Below are positions 22,671-35,339 of a stretch of DNA of 64,000 nt, piece by piece. Numbering within the stretch: the first letter of the stretch is position 1; each line of letters begins with the position of its first letter. Origin of the DNA: Straminergon stramineum (lineage: Eukaryota; Streptophyta; Bryopsida; Hypnales; Calliergonaceae); NCBI GenBank assembly GCA_963920665.1, contig OY987263.1, positions 37,250,547-37,314,546 of the forward strand, read 5' to 3'. The notes below the pieces were generated by a model. It searched no databases. It was not told where the DNA came from and saw only the letters and a list, made by a program, of their open reading frames with translations. The translations under genes were made by a program, and so were the position numbers.

Positions 22671-25162
22671 ACTGATCATTGTTCCAAATTTCGTGAGTAT
22701 TGAGAGTACGCAAATTTCGGCAAGATATGCGTTCACTTAGATGTTTCGTAGAGTTCGTTTTGACTCTAAACTCGCTATTCGAACACATTGTAGTGAGCTG
22801 CTGACTGATGTATATATCATTTATCAAAATTGATTACTGAAGACGTTGATGTCCTCATCATCGTTCCAATTTTTGCGAATGCTTTATTTCAATGTGGATA
22901 CATAAGAGTTTTATTGCTTCATGTTCGTTAAAGTTTTCACACGTTCCTTACATCATCGAATATATTATATTGGGTTGTTAACCAATCTGTGTTGTATATC
23001 CATCGAACGAAGTTGATGAAGAAAGACTTAATTTTTATTTCCGCATCGATGATTTCTGCGTATGGCAAGTACGTTAGGCAGTACTGACTATCATCTGTCA
23101 ATTTCAAGCTTTCTGTGATCTACTTTTTTATAAATTTCGCCAGGCATGCAATTCGATAAATCAACTTAGTTTTGTGTAATAGAAATCCAAGCCGAACTAT
23201 TCTGGCAAATGAGAAGTTGTTGCAAGGTCTCTTCTACCTGAACGATGTCGAAGTATGCAAATGTGTCTATGTACTGTTCGGAACGTCTGTCTTATTTTAA
23301 ATACTCTTCTGATGTATATAAAAGTGCCAATCGCCTTGGTTTTACATATTTCTTCACTTCTGCAGAGCAATTGGAATTGCATAAGGTAATCGAGCCTTTT
23401 GAAGCACAATTGGATATCTACTAATTCGATATTGCCCAATGAAAATATGAAAGAAACTCAATAGTCATTCAATATCGACCAAACGCGTTGTCAATATGTG
23501 ATAAGACACTTTAATATATTCGTTTTGGAAGTGCATAGTTGGTGAAGCAAACTCGTAGTACACTTTTTTCACTTGTTGATTTCTTGACTATTGTGTGCAA
23601 ACAATTTCCCGTGACAGAATGGAAGAAGAGAGTCGTGTAACATTTACGAAAGTTTCCGTATGCTACTGTCACATTAAGATTTTTGGGGACCTGCTACAAT
23701 GAGTAGGCATTCTCAATCATGTATTTTGACATTCTACTTGAGAGTAAAGTATATCTTATGAGAAATTTAGGGGGTCAGAATTGCAAAGGGCACAAAATGG
23801 AAAGAGGGAAGAAAATCTCCTAATTGAAGAGTCATGGCTTTCTTTTTTGCTTTTTTTATGAAGTGCCAAAGTGGAGGTATAAAGTGTTATTGTGGTGCTG
23901 AAAATCCCCACATACGTCCACATATTGGATAGAAAATATCACATTAGCACATATCATATCACTAGTAGTGATGTCCATAATTTTGTTTTCGTCCACAATC
24001 TATCGATTGCATCCAAGACTTTTTTTATTTCGGAATTTTTTGTCAAAAAACTTCATGTTCTTTTGCCATTTTTCATTTTTTAGCCAAATTATTTTTTTTG
24101 GTGCAATCTGGCACCAACCCACCAACCCACCCCCCAACCCCAACCCCCCCAAAAAAAGCCTTGGTTGAAGACACAGACTCAAATACCACCAAATGAACCC
24201 ATTCTGCCATTTTGAAAGCTCTCTTACTAACTTACTAGTGACAAAGCAGGGTGACTTTTGAGTTTTGAACTGGGACAATTTAGTCGGGTATGACACAACC
24301 GGGTATGGTACAGGTATCAAACGAGGTATCAAGTTTCGACCAAGTGAGGCCCCCCCACCCAAATGGTTGGAATACTTCACGACGGAGTGTTCCTCCGCTT
24401 TCCAGTCCTCCTAGAATTGCAAGAATTGCAGTTCCAGAATTGCAGATCCCACAATTGCAGTTCCAGAAATCATTCTAAGTAGGTCAGCAGGATTTCTAAC
24501 TTGGTATTACAAATTGAACCTCTTTTTGTACATTCATGTGCTCTGCTTTTCTGCTGAGAGGTTTCTGGTTTGGGCTTCTACAACTAGCTGGAGATTTTCC
24601 AATTCGTATGTAGGTAGACTATGAGAACTCCCCGTGGTTTTGTGCAACTGGGGTTCGCGTCTTCTTTACAGAATTTTGATTTTTCAACTGAATATTTGAT
24701 GGGGTGGAATTTTGGAGAGGCGGACATTTGGTGTGGTGTTTGAGCTAATTGTGAACTTGGGTTGTGCGAATTTCTATTGGAATCTATTTCATTGCCAGAA
24801 TTGACACCCTAGGGTTCTTTATTTTGTCGAGGGTGTTATTGGACTCGAGAGGATTTCTACACACGAAGGATCTTAAACCTCTTTTCGAATTGGAGACTGT
24901 AGTAGGCTGTAATTCTGCGTCTAGTTTTTCTGTTGGAACCCTAATTTCAAGACACTCCAATTGCATTTTCTATTCGTAGCTGTTTCTAGTACTGCGGTAG
25001 GGGAAAATTTTTCAGATTGTGATTATTTTTCAAGAAATGTGAATAGAACATTAGCTTTCGAAATTTCTTTAGATGACTTGAATTCATCAGGCGTTACTGA
25101 CACGATCAAAGATGTATGACTGAGTGGCCTAATTACTGTTCTAATGTGTGGCAGTTGGTGTA
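22671..25162. other. ELIP 3' flank and upstream region of the isochorismatase-family gene
   Basis: No gene is recognised. It holds a short C-rich patch built on ACCAACCC-like units near 24110-24150, ending in a C7A7 run. Near 24416-24475 there is a short run of GAATTGCA-type repeats (AGAATTGCA, CAATTGCAGTTCCAGAA). 24.6-25.16 kb may be the leader of the downstream gene. Confidence 0.4.
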
Positions 25163-27588
25163 ATGGCTGGAGTGGACGAAAATCCAGCGTCGAAATGGAA
25201 GAAAACTGCTTTGCTGGTGGTAGATATGCAGGTTGTTGTTACATCCTCTATTCCCTGTTCGTTGGCTGTTTTGACCAGGACTAATCTAGGTTTATGTTTT
25301 TCAGAATTGTTGTACCTTTGGGGTGATTTGAAGGTGATGCTAAGGTAGAGGATACGTCACTTTAAGCTTTTTAAAGTATGTGGGAATGTGCTTTCATTGG
25401 GAGATGTATAGAGCTATGGTGAGAGCTTTTGGTACAATAGTCCAATCTGTTAAATGTGATCATAATATATTTCTATGTATGAATTCTTATGCACTTTCGA
25501 AGTGGCAGATTGTGGACCACTATAAGTGACAGCTGACAATCCCATTTCCTTTTTAAGTTTCAGTGATCACAGAAATTTAGCCCAGTCTTGGTTACACCAC
25601 TTGCTAACAAGTCCAACCAAGTGTGTGAATGGATGAGTTGCTGTTGGTAAACGAGACTGGATCAGGTCGCAAACAATTTTAGTAACTTTAACTTTTTCAG
25701 AAATATTGTACCTTGTGGGAGATAGAAGGTAATGGTACAATACCTTTTTACCCGACTCTAAATTAGTGCTATGGTTGCAGAATGACTTCCTCAGTCCGGA
25801 GGCTGATTTGTTTGTAGCTGGAGGACCGTCAATCATTCCTGCTGTGTTGAAAGCGGTCGAAATCGCTCGGGAGAAAGGAGTCTTTGTTGTTTGGGTACTA
25901 CTTCTTTGTCACGTATTCATATGCTTAATTCTATTTGTTCCACGAGCTATTGGATCATTTTCGGGGCTATGTTTAACAAAGGAGGTTTTTTAGTCGTTGG
26001 TTACCGCGTCAGTGTTAGAGCTTCTCCTTGATCATTATCCATTTAAGTATGCCTTTTCTCATTACATTTTTTTGGTCAGCTTGACCTCCTTATACGAGCT
26101 CAGCAGTTTCTGACTCAAGAGCTAACCGCTCTGTCTTCTCAAAGAACTAATTAAGTCAGAACGCTAGTTTTTACTATAGAGGACCTAGATAACCAGGCCC
26201 GACGATTTGAAGACCCTTGCAGATGAAGATCCAGATCACAGATTCAGGGTGCTCTTTGAAGACCTTCGTAAATCACAACCCTTCTTGAGCGAATAGGGTT
26301 TGTGATAAGGATTCGAATCGTTAAATCAGGGGACCCACCTCACGCTACAAGGTGGCCTACTTGTGTTTTAGATGCTGCTCGTAAGTTGTAAACTCACTTG
26401 TGATACATTTGAGAAATTTGAGAAATGAATGTTGATTGAGCAGATTGTCCGGGAGCATCATGAGTCTGGAAGAGATGTTGAGTACTTTCGGAAGCATTTA
26501 TACGATGGTACAACTGGACCAACAACGAGAGGCTCAGGTGGTGCAACTCTAGCAGATGGTTTGGTCCCAAGACCTGGAGAGCACAAAATTGTGAAGTCGA
26601 GATTCAGTGCCTTTTTTGCAACGAATTTGGATCTTGTGCTTCGCAGGGAGGGGATTGATCACATTGTCGTTGCAGGTATATTTCATGCCGTACGGTGTTA
26701 GCTCATCTTCGAAATCTCTCGACGTGTCGCGAAATGAACCGATTTTGCTGCAATATCTCGGTTAATATATCTTCGGTGGTTTGTTGGTCTTGTCTAACAC
26801 AATCGCGACGCTAGAGTGAGCAAACACAACTAGAAATCATGTGTTGTTCCAGCGAAGGGAGTCCTGCAAATTTGGTTGGAATTGGTCACCAATGACGAGG
26901 TCGGTGGACTCAACTGATTGGAACAGGACATGATTTCCTTGTGTAATACGGAGTACTCGTATTGCATTTTTTAATTCTCTGGAGGAAATTCTGTGCACAT
27001 TCTGGTGCTGACCTGTAGTGAAAAGTACAAAGAAGGGAATGATTGTTGAGAATATGTTTTACATTGTCTTAGCCTGCTATCTTACACCACTCTCAATTTC
27101 ATCCTAAATTTGTCTCCTCTCCTCATCTTCAGCTTTAGAAGTCTACAGTAGATAACCTGAACCAATTCCGTTGCCATTCTAATCACTAATGCTACGCATC
27201 TTCACTTGCTGGCAGGTGTTCAGACCCCAAATTGCATACGTGCAACTGCTTTCGATGCTATTGCACATGACTATCCTTCTGTTGCGGTTCTTTCTGACGC
27301 AACGGCAGCCCAGAACGAGGCAATTCATTCTGGTACAAATTTCTGTCTTTAGAATTTGATATTAACTGCCACTCGTCTAACTTGTAAGTTACGTGGGTAC
27401 AGCTGTAGTCGAAGCCAGTCTGCGCTTACTTTTTAATTTTTTTTACTGCATATGCCTGAACGTGGATAAGACAAACCTGGCTACCTAAGCTTATTACGTT
27501 TACTTCGTGTAATTTTGCAGCAAATCTTTTGGATTTACGAAACGTGTCAATTGCAACTCCAACTGTGGCAAAATGGGCAGCATCCTAA
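25163..27588 (+). CDS. Isochorismatase/nicotinamidase-family hydrolase, 199 aa
   Basis: Five exons: 25163-25231, 25781-25894, 26444-26675, 27216-27332 and 27521-27588; all junctions are in phase, with GT/AG borders. The protein has the cysteine-hydrolase signature: Asp21 in ALLVVDMQNDF, Lys112 in HKIVKSRFSAFF, the cis-peptide/Cys segment VAGVQTPNCIRATAFDA with Cys145, then LSDATAA. Family members hydrolyse nicotinamide or related amides, but the plant group closest to this (Arabidopsis At3g16190-like, from memory) has no firm substrate. The catalytic triad is complete. The length fits the family. An in-frame GTG lies upstream, but the ATG at 25163 was chosen. A cytosolic location is likely since no transit peptide is seen. 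Confidence 0.9.
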
Positions 27589-28206
27589 GACGGTTTGAGT
27601 GAAGACTGCCAATTAGAATAGACATGAGACCAATGAGAGGTCTTGGTTCTAGCTTTGAACGTATCTTTGTATCCTTTTGTGAGCACTCTGACGGTCCTTT
27701 ATTTGTCATTTCTTTATTCTTTGATAGAAACTGTTGCATGAAAGGTGCATGAGCAAATGAGCGTGCTGTAACTTATCATAGTTTATAAGAATGCTTTTGT
27801 TTTTTGCCAACCTCGCTAGGTTTGACTCTATTGCAACCACTTCCTCCTCGGGTTTGAAATCATTCTATTCAAAATGTTTGCAGTTTCACTATTTTAGGAT
27901 GCACAAATTTTAGTGTGGGTACCATTAATTAAGATGGAACTAATTTCTTACCGCAACGATCTGCACATTTGAAATCACAAAATTTATTGAAATCTTATGT
28001 ATGTGATAATTTTGCAATCCATGATTTAACAACTAGATAATGTTTTTGTATCTCCATTGATTGTATTATATCTTTTGTAGGGCCGTAGAGTGTAAATGAG
28101 ATCTATGATCAGTGCAGATTTTACTACATTTTGAGTATTTTTGTGATTTTATAAAAAAATAAATTTAATAGAGTTAAATAATGCTTGTTTGGTAAATGAT
28201 GTTTCC

Positions 28207-29005
28207 TTAAACCCTAAAGGACCAAGGCACATTTTGGGCACAAATTGTAAAGAACACCTATTTTTCAGGGCAGGGAGAAAAAAATGAAAAAAAAGTTTAA
28301 GAAAAAAATTCAACCATACAAATTTGTACTAGACTACTATGGAAATGTGTGATAAAAATTTCACAAACTTTAACTCTACGGATTGAAAGATTATAATGTT
28401 TGAAGTTAGAAGATAAAGGTTTTTTTTTCCAACCTTGTCCAATAGGACTAGTAGACTTTAACTCCTCCTATAGCGAGATTTTTACACTATGTATGGGTTT
28501 TTTTAGGACATTTGCATCTTGTATCATATACAGAGTAAATTATATACCTTTCAAATTTTAAAATTATAGGAGTTTTGCGCATATTGCCTGGCTTGACTCC
28601 AAAATTCAAGGCAACATTAGAAGAGTTTGGGGGGGGGTCTAGAGGGCCATTTCAAGCCTATTCCCGGCGTTGTTCTCCCAGCAGTCTAGGAACGGTCATT
28701 TTCAGATTTTTTTTTAATTTTGAAAAATTTTAAATGTAAAAGAAAGTTGAAAAAAATTCAAAAAAGGAAAGAAAGTGACATGGCAGTCGTTGTGCCACAT
28801 CAAGCAGCTGCTGCAAGGTAGTTCTTAGGGTTTGAGAACCTAAAGGAACACGCAGCCCTCTAGACCCCCCAAAACTCCTCTAATGCATAACTTTTGATTT
28901 GGGTACCCAATATGGAAAAAAATTATATTCCAAATCAGATGATATACATTCACACTCAAAAATACTCATGTACATTCAATGGTCATTCAATCCTTTAGAG
29001 GTTAA
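28207..29005 (+). mobile_element. TTAA-bounded element of a second family (799 bp)
   Basis: It starts TTAAACCCTAAAGGACC and ends TCCTTTAGAGGTTAA. It shares its first 190 or so bases, in reverse, with the region at 38080-38275, and a GC-richer core (ACATGGCAG...TGTGCCACA near 28780) with 29748-30193. It carries no coding sequence. The ends are the same type as the 0.93-kb family but the interior differs. Confidence 0.6.
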
Positions 29006-29747
29006 AATATGTGTATTGTATCCATTGAAGAGATGTATTCTTTTATAATAGTCATTACTTAAAATTTTAAAACAATTTGCACTTGTAGGTTATCCCAACC
29101 CTAAAGATTGCAAGGAACTTCAAGATTTGTTATTAAAAAATATTTGAAAGATAAATTTATTAATAATGCTTGAAAAAAAGTTATTTAATATAAATTGTAG
29201 GTTCATTCATACCAATGTTCCGGGAGAACCATTAATTAGCTCATTGTTAGCTGGTGGAATTGGAAAAAACAACTAATTACAATTGGAAAACATTGGAAAA
29301 AATCCAATGAAAAATCTAAATAATTTTTGTTTGGAGTATGAAAACCAAAAATGGATTCAATACTTGAAAAACCGGTTCAATATAGAAATTATAGAAAAAT
29401 AGATGATAAAACTCAAGAAAATCCCTCATATTAATCCATATAGTGAAATATGCCGACATTATCACCAATAATTTTATATAAGAAAAAATTAAATAATTAT
29501 TATTTCAAAATTTGAATTTTAATAAAAATTTGACATTATCATAAATAAATAGTTTGCAAGCTTGAAATACATAATTCTTACTATAATATTTTTTTCAAAT
29601 TTAATTTTCACTTGCATTGTAAAAAAACTTGCTTTCATGATGCTTATAATTAAAGCCAACAAGTTACAAAATAATTCTTTTCTAAAATGAATAGAGGTAA
29701 TCTTACAAAATAATTTTCATAATTTTTATATTAGAAATATAGAACAA

Positions 29748-30193
29748 TTAACCATTAGAGGACAATTGAGGGCTTCAAGAGCCCGTTTTAGGGTTGTTCC
29801 CTACATTATTCCCTGTGCTTCCAGAAATTGGGAACCAAACCATAATGGGCTGAATTTCCAAAGTTTTGTAAAAAAAATGAAAAATTAAATTTCCTCAAAA
29901 TTCCTAAAACATACAAATAAAATTAAAAGTAAAATTTTTTTAAATTAAAAAAAAAATTTAAAAACAATTAAAAATAATATAATTTCTAGTATGGCAGTGA
30001 CTGTGCCATGTTATACTACTCATGTGGCAAGTTCCCACAGCTTGGGAACTCAAAATAACTTGCGGACTCTTTGTGCCTTCAAATTTCATCTAATTATATT
30101 CCTTGCAACAAATTTGAGTAAATGAAATAACAAATCTAAGTTGTAAAATCATTTTTTTTCTCTATGATCATCTTTACGGACATTAGGGGTTAA
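29748..30193. mobile_element. Short TTAA-bounded element (446 bp)
   Basis: The left end is TTAACCATTAGAGGAC and the right end is GACATTAGGGGTTAA, giving imperfect inverted termini. The core near 29990-30010 (TATGGCAGTGACTGTGCCAT) is palindromic and matches the core of the 28.2-kb element. It is probably a deletion derivative of that family. Confidence 0.55.
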
Positions 30194-33100
30194 TATAATA
30201 CTCTATGCTAGTACCAAACACTCCTAAGTAAAATTGAAGAACTACATTGTCACTTACTATTGTCTATAAACATGTTGATAATGTTTCTATTGTGATTGTG
30301 ACAAATTATAATACAAATTTATAGGTAAATATCCATTTTTAAAGTTGTTTTCCTTGTTTTAATTGACTTCTACAAACATAAACACTTTATGAACTAAAAA
30401 ATTATATATGATTAATTCTTACAAGAAGAGTATTGTTGTAGTTCAATATTTTTCTTACTATATTCAACAATATTAAAAAACCTTGTGCATAATATTATAT
30501 ATGATTGAAACATGTCTTCTCGTTAACTTTCATCTTATTGCATGTGTAGTATTTGCAAAGGCTTTGTTGATCAATATGCTACTTGTGATGATTGACTTAA
30601 AGTTTGGGGGTTTGAAGACTTTGTATATGGGAATTTTCAAATTTGTTATCAAATGGAAATTAGAATCTAGAAAGAATTTTAAATAATCTTTTAACTCAAA
30701 AAGTCCCAAGTGTCCTCTTAGGGACTATTCAAGCATAAAAAACAATTTGTTTGGTAGAAAAATGTAAGGAGGATTGAAAGTTTAAATGAAAAATTTTATT
30801 TCTTATAGATTATATTTTGTCTACATGAAAGCTTTTATTTCATCCATTTGGACTAGTGATATGAAAGTTATAGAGCTTTTTGTTCAAAAGACAATCATTG
30901 CATTCTATTCACAAAATAATTCATTGGTTTTATTTTATAATTCAATTTTCACAACTTTCAAAAAGAAATTCCACAAGGTTCAATTCTCCTTCTAGAATAA
31001 TTTCACATCTAGGATCAGCATATTTTAGTTCTATCTTAGAGCTATTAACAATTTAGATTTTCATTCTATCTTGTACCTACTTCTATTTGACAATTTTTAA
31101 AGAATGACAATAAGTTGTTATTTTTGAATTTACATTTTCAATAAGTACATTCTTATTTTTGGATATTTCACTCACTTATAATTGTAATAAAATATTTATA
31201 ACTCAAAGACCTTAACCCCTAAAGGACCAAATGTTCAAATTTTGAAAGATGGATGAATGTACACATATCTTAAGTATAGGAAATCTTTATTTTTTCATCC
31301 ATCTAAACATCTGCAAATTCTTGCCCCCTATCCATGATCATTAGATGAGATTTAGGTGCTTTACAAGACTACGAGTTCCCCTTTGTTCTTGGACTGTGGA
31401 GAACTTTGGGAACTGAGCCACATCAACAATCTGATCTAGCCGAAGTTTGGCCACATTAGATAATATTATTTAATTAATTATTTAAGAATTTTTAAATGAT
31501 TTTTTATTATAAATAATTTTTCATTTTTTAACAATTTTTTTTTCCTTTTTTATTATTAAAGTATTATAAACAATACTAGTTGGTTCATATAATAGTGAAC
31601 AACACTGAAACAATCTTCTAGAGGCCTAAAGAAACATCTAATGGCACAATTCCTTCTTGATTCCAACTTGAATTGCCCGTATATGCCTAGGTTGCCAAAT
31701 TATTGTATGTAAGCCATAAGATTTGAATCCTTTACCTATTGCTTGTTGTTGGTAATTATTGATATCTTTGGCAATAATTTTGACATTACTTTGATATTTT
31801 TTTAATATTCTTTTCAGCAATCTTTTTGGCATTACAATTTTTTGACATTTTCTTCAACATTGAAAAGGGAGGGGGGAGAATTCTATGTATTTTTTTAACA
31901 CATTTGTGTCAAAAAGAGTGTCACATTGTTGAAATTTTAGGGCAACTCATTTTTCAACACTTTACCATTGGAAAATTTTCAATCATAGAGTGTTTATTAG
32001 TAACTTGCCTTCCAAATAATAAAATTATAAGATCCCCATGCATGGAAAATTAGGTGATGATTTTTGAGTGAATGTTGAATACACATGCATGTTTCTTACA
32101 AATTCCACTTTTTCCTTACATTTGAAGTGTTGTTGGAAATTATTGATATAAGGAGATGAACTTTTGTGGTCAAAATTGTCTTTTCCAAAGAATTTTGCTA
32201 CTACAAACACTAATTTCCTTTAATCAACTAGTCAAATCAAATTTGTTTCTTCATGTTCTTTGAAATCAACCTAGTACTAAATCCAATTCTTTGATTATGA
32301 TATTCAAAAGAAAAATCATAGTATAGTATGAAATGATTTCTATATTTATTCAAAGTGAGGTTTATTGCACCAGAGTTGAATAAAAAATTCAATGCAATCA
32401 TTTCAAACAATTGGTGTGTTTTTATTAGTGTTACTTAAAAATAATTGGGACCATTTCATAAATATGCAATATATAAGTACAAAAAGCCTTCATTTTTTAC
32501 AATGAAATCCTATCCATTAAGGACGAGTACATATTCAATAGTCATATAGAAAGAAAATAAACTCCAACAGTCATTTCTTGTTGATGGTTAGTATAGATTC
32601 AGTTTCATCCAATGATCTTTGAAAAGACATTGTGACTGTATGAGTGGGACTATATATCTTCTTGAGAAGGATAAGATTCAAGTACAATGAAACTTTATCC
32701 ATTAGAAATAAAAAAAATACATTCTAGAATCATGAAGAGAGGGAATAAACTTCAATCATTTTCAAATACTGGTAATAGTTGGAGTACATTAAAAGTCAAT
32801 ACATCCTACATGGGGCCCACACTTGTCTTTGAAAAGACATTACGAGGGCTACTTGGAGTACATAGCTTCCTACAATGGATAAGCATCAAGTACATTAAGA
32901 ATCTTCACAAGACTCATGTACAAATACATTGAAAGTCTTTTCAAGAATTTATATCACAATCAAGGTATCATTAATAAGGATAGTACGATGCAACCCTCTC
33001 TTTTATCTTTCACAGTTGACTGAAGAACCTCGGGAGGACCACTAAATGTATAGGTAGAAAACTATGAAAAAACAAACTTAGTGTATCAAATGTACATTTA

Positions 33101-33743
33101 TATCTAAAAATTACAATTTTTTAGTTGTAAATAGGACTCCTTTATTTTGGTTGAAAAAATTAAAATAACTAGAGGTTAATGAAAAATAAATTGGTAGTTA
33201 TTACAGTAGATCCAATATATAGAAGGTGCCTTAAATTTTTTTTTAAATGGCTTGACAACCTACCACCTCATGGGATTTGAGGCTTCAGAACTCATGATCT
33301 AAGGTGGTTGAGATTTCAATCTAGCTACAAGACTAACAATTCACAATTTAACATGTTGAATGGAATTCCATTCTTTGGTCACATTGTCTTTATGTTGTGT
33401 AATCGCGATCTTCATATTGTTTGTAATTTGTTTTTAAGCTATGTGCAACTATGTTGTAAGTTCATATATATATATTCAACTTTTGTGTTTTAGATTTTGT
33501 GATTATTGTCTTCATTTTCTCTTTCATGCTATGTAAATGTCATCTTCATGATGTCTTCGAGTTTTATTTAGGTTGGGTGCATTATGTAGGTTCAAAATTT
33601 GTGACATTCTTGTTGTATAAGGGTTTGTAATACAAATGTAGTTGGATTGCATAAAGTTTTAGTGTTCATTTTTGCTTGTGTGTTTACACGGATTTCCTTC
33701 TTGCTTACTTAAATAGCTCATTCATCATAAATGTGCTTTGTTG
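30194..33743. other. AT-rich, transposon-derived DNA without genes
   Basis: A TTAACCCCTAAAGGACC end is visible at 31212, but I cannot place its partner confidently (a TCTAGAGGCCTAA near 31615 is a weak candidate). Short open frames do not resemble known proteins. Confidence 0.45.
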
Positions 33744-34388
33744 TTAACCCCTAAATGCCCAAGGCTTGTTTCAAGCTTCTTGAAATTTACTATAAATTGA
33801 ACAAAAAGTGAATATTTTCACAAGTTTTATCAATTTATTTTGAATTGTAACCATACAAATTCAAACTAGATATGTTAGAGATCACCTAGGAAAAGAAAAC
33901 ATAACAATATCACTTACAAATTGAAAGATTATAATGTTTGATCATAAGGGTGTTAAAACTGTGAAATTTTTTCAATTCTTTGTTTGCATGTCAATTCTAA
34001 AAAGTTGGTCACTAAAAAAATGTGAGGTTATAGGGTCTAGCATGCACAACCCCAATCAATTTACATTTTTTCAAAATCTATTCTACAATTTTTTTAAATG
34101 AATTTCTAATGTGATTTTTCCTCCAAGATCTAGTGTATTTGGGGCTCATTTCCAAGAGCCCTAAACACTATAGGAAGTCAAGATTGCAATGGGCATCCTT
34201 GCACAAAATCTTGAATAGGAAAATCTTAATCCTTCATTTTTAAAATCAGCTTTTTGATCCTAAAACTAGACTTCAAAAAGAGTTCTCCAAAAATATAAAC
34301 TAATAATAATAGCAATTTGGTTGGGTTTTACTTAACTTCAAAGTTTTTGAAACACCAGAATCTGGTGCCTTGGGCATTTAGAGGTTGA
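33744..34388. mobile_element. TTAA-bounded element with about 20-bp inverted termini (645 bp)
   Basis: The left end is TTAACCCCTAAATGCCCAAG. The right end is CTTGGGCATTTAGAGGTTGA, an almost perfect inverted match with one terminal TTAA changed to TTGA. The interior is AT-rich and non-coding. Confidence 0.65.
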
Positions 34389-34889
34389 AGATTTGTATGC
34401 TTTGTCATATGTGTAGTTTTCCAACTCTACTTCATTGTAATTAATGGAACTTCCTACAAAAGAAAAAAAAAATTTAATTATCGAAATGATATGGTTTAAA
34501 GAAAGGTTTTAGAAAATTATATAATATTAACTAGTGTCTAGTTTATATGTCTAACAAAAAATAATCCCCCTAGTAAGTATGGTTGGTCTCTTATAGTTAA
34601 TAAAAAATTTACTGCCTTCTAAAATGAAGAACCTATTCAAGATTCATACATACAAAATGAACTCTTCCGATTAGTTTGGAAAACATTAAGAGATAATTCA
34701 TCATGTGTCCCACAATTGTCCTTGAAAAGAGTGTACACATGACACTTAGACTACATAGCCTTTGGAAGAGCATCTCGTTAGTGAATGTGTAATGATCTTG
34801 TCAGGGTTGACAAATCCGAACGTCCGCCCCGAATTCACGTCCATTGTTCGGACGTTCGGACTCCAGCGGACGTAGCGTCCCTAGCGTTG

Positions 34890-34975
34890 TCCGCAGGCGG
34901 ACGGGCGGGGCGGACGGTGAAAGGCGGACGGGCGCGGCGGACGGTGGAGGGCGGACGGGCAGAGCGGACGGGGGG
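34890..34975. repeat. Subterminal GGCGGACGG(G/T) array of hAT remnant 1
   Basis: At least seven tandem GCGGACGG units alternate with short purine or GC spacers. Subterminal repeats of this kind are typical transposase-binding regions of hAT elements. The same CGGACGGG core, or its complement, occurs next to both ends of the 13.6-kb element. Confidence 0.7.
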
Positions 34976-35339
34976 TTAAAGGATTAGGCCGTTGAGTAAT
35001 GGGGTTCAATGTTTATTTATCAATGTTTTTACCAATTGCAGCATGTCATTTGAGCTTAGATTTTTGTTTTTCATATATTTCAATTGTCATGTAATGTAGT
35101 AGTGTATGTTGCTTCATTCAAAAGATAAAACATATTGTGCATTTTTAATTTTTCTATGAAATTTTAGTTTCATTTTGAAACAAAATCAAATTTAAAATTC
35201 TAATACACGAAGGAGATGTATATCATCAATAAACAAACAATTTTTATAATGAAATGATTGAACAATACATTCTCAATATGTGCTCAATATATCATGAGCA
35301 ACTAAGCAAAAAAATATTTAAGCTTCTAATCCTCAATTC

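Noticed and set aside
24108..24150. C-rich ACCAACCC patch as a possible telomere-like repeat
   Set aside because: The unit does not match the plant telomere repeat TTTAGGG/CCCTAAA and the tract is short.
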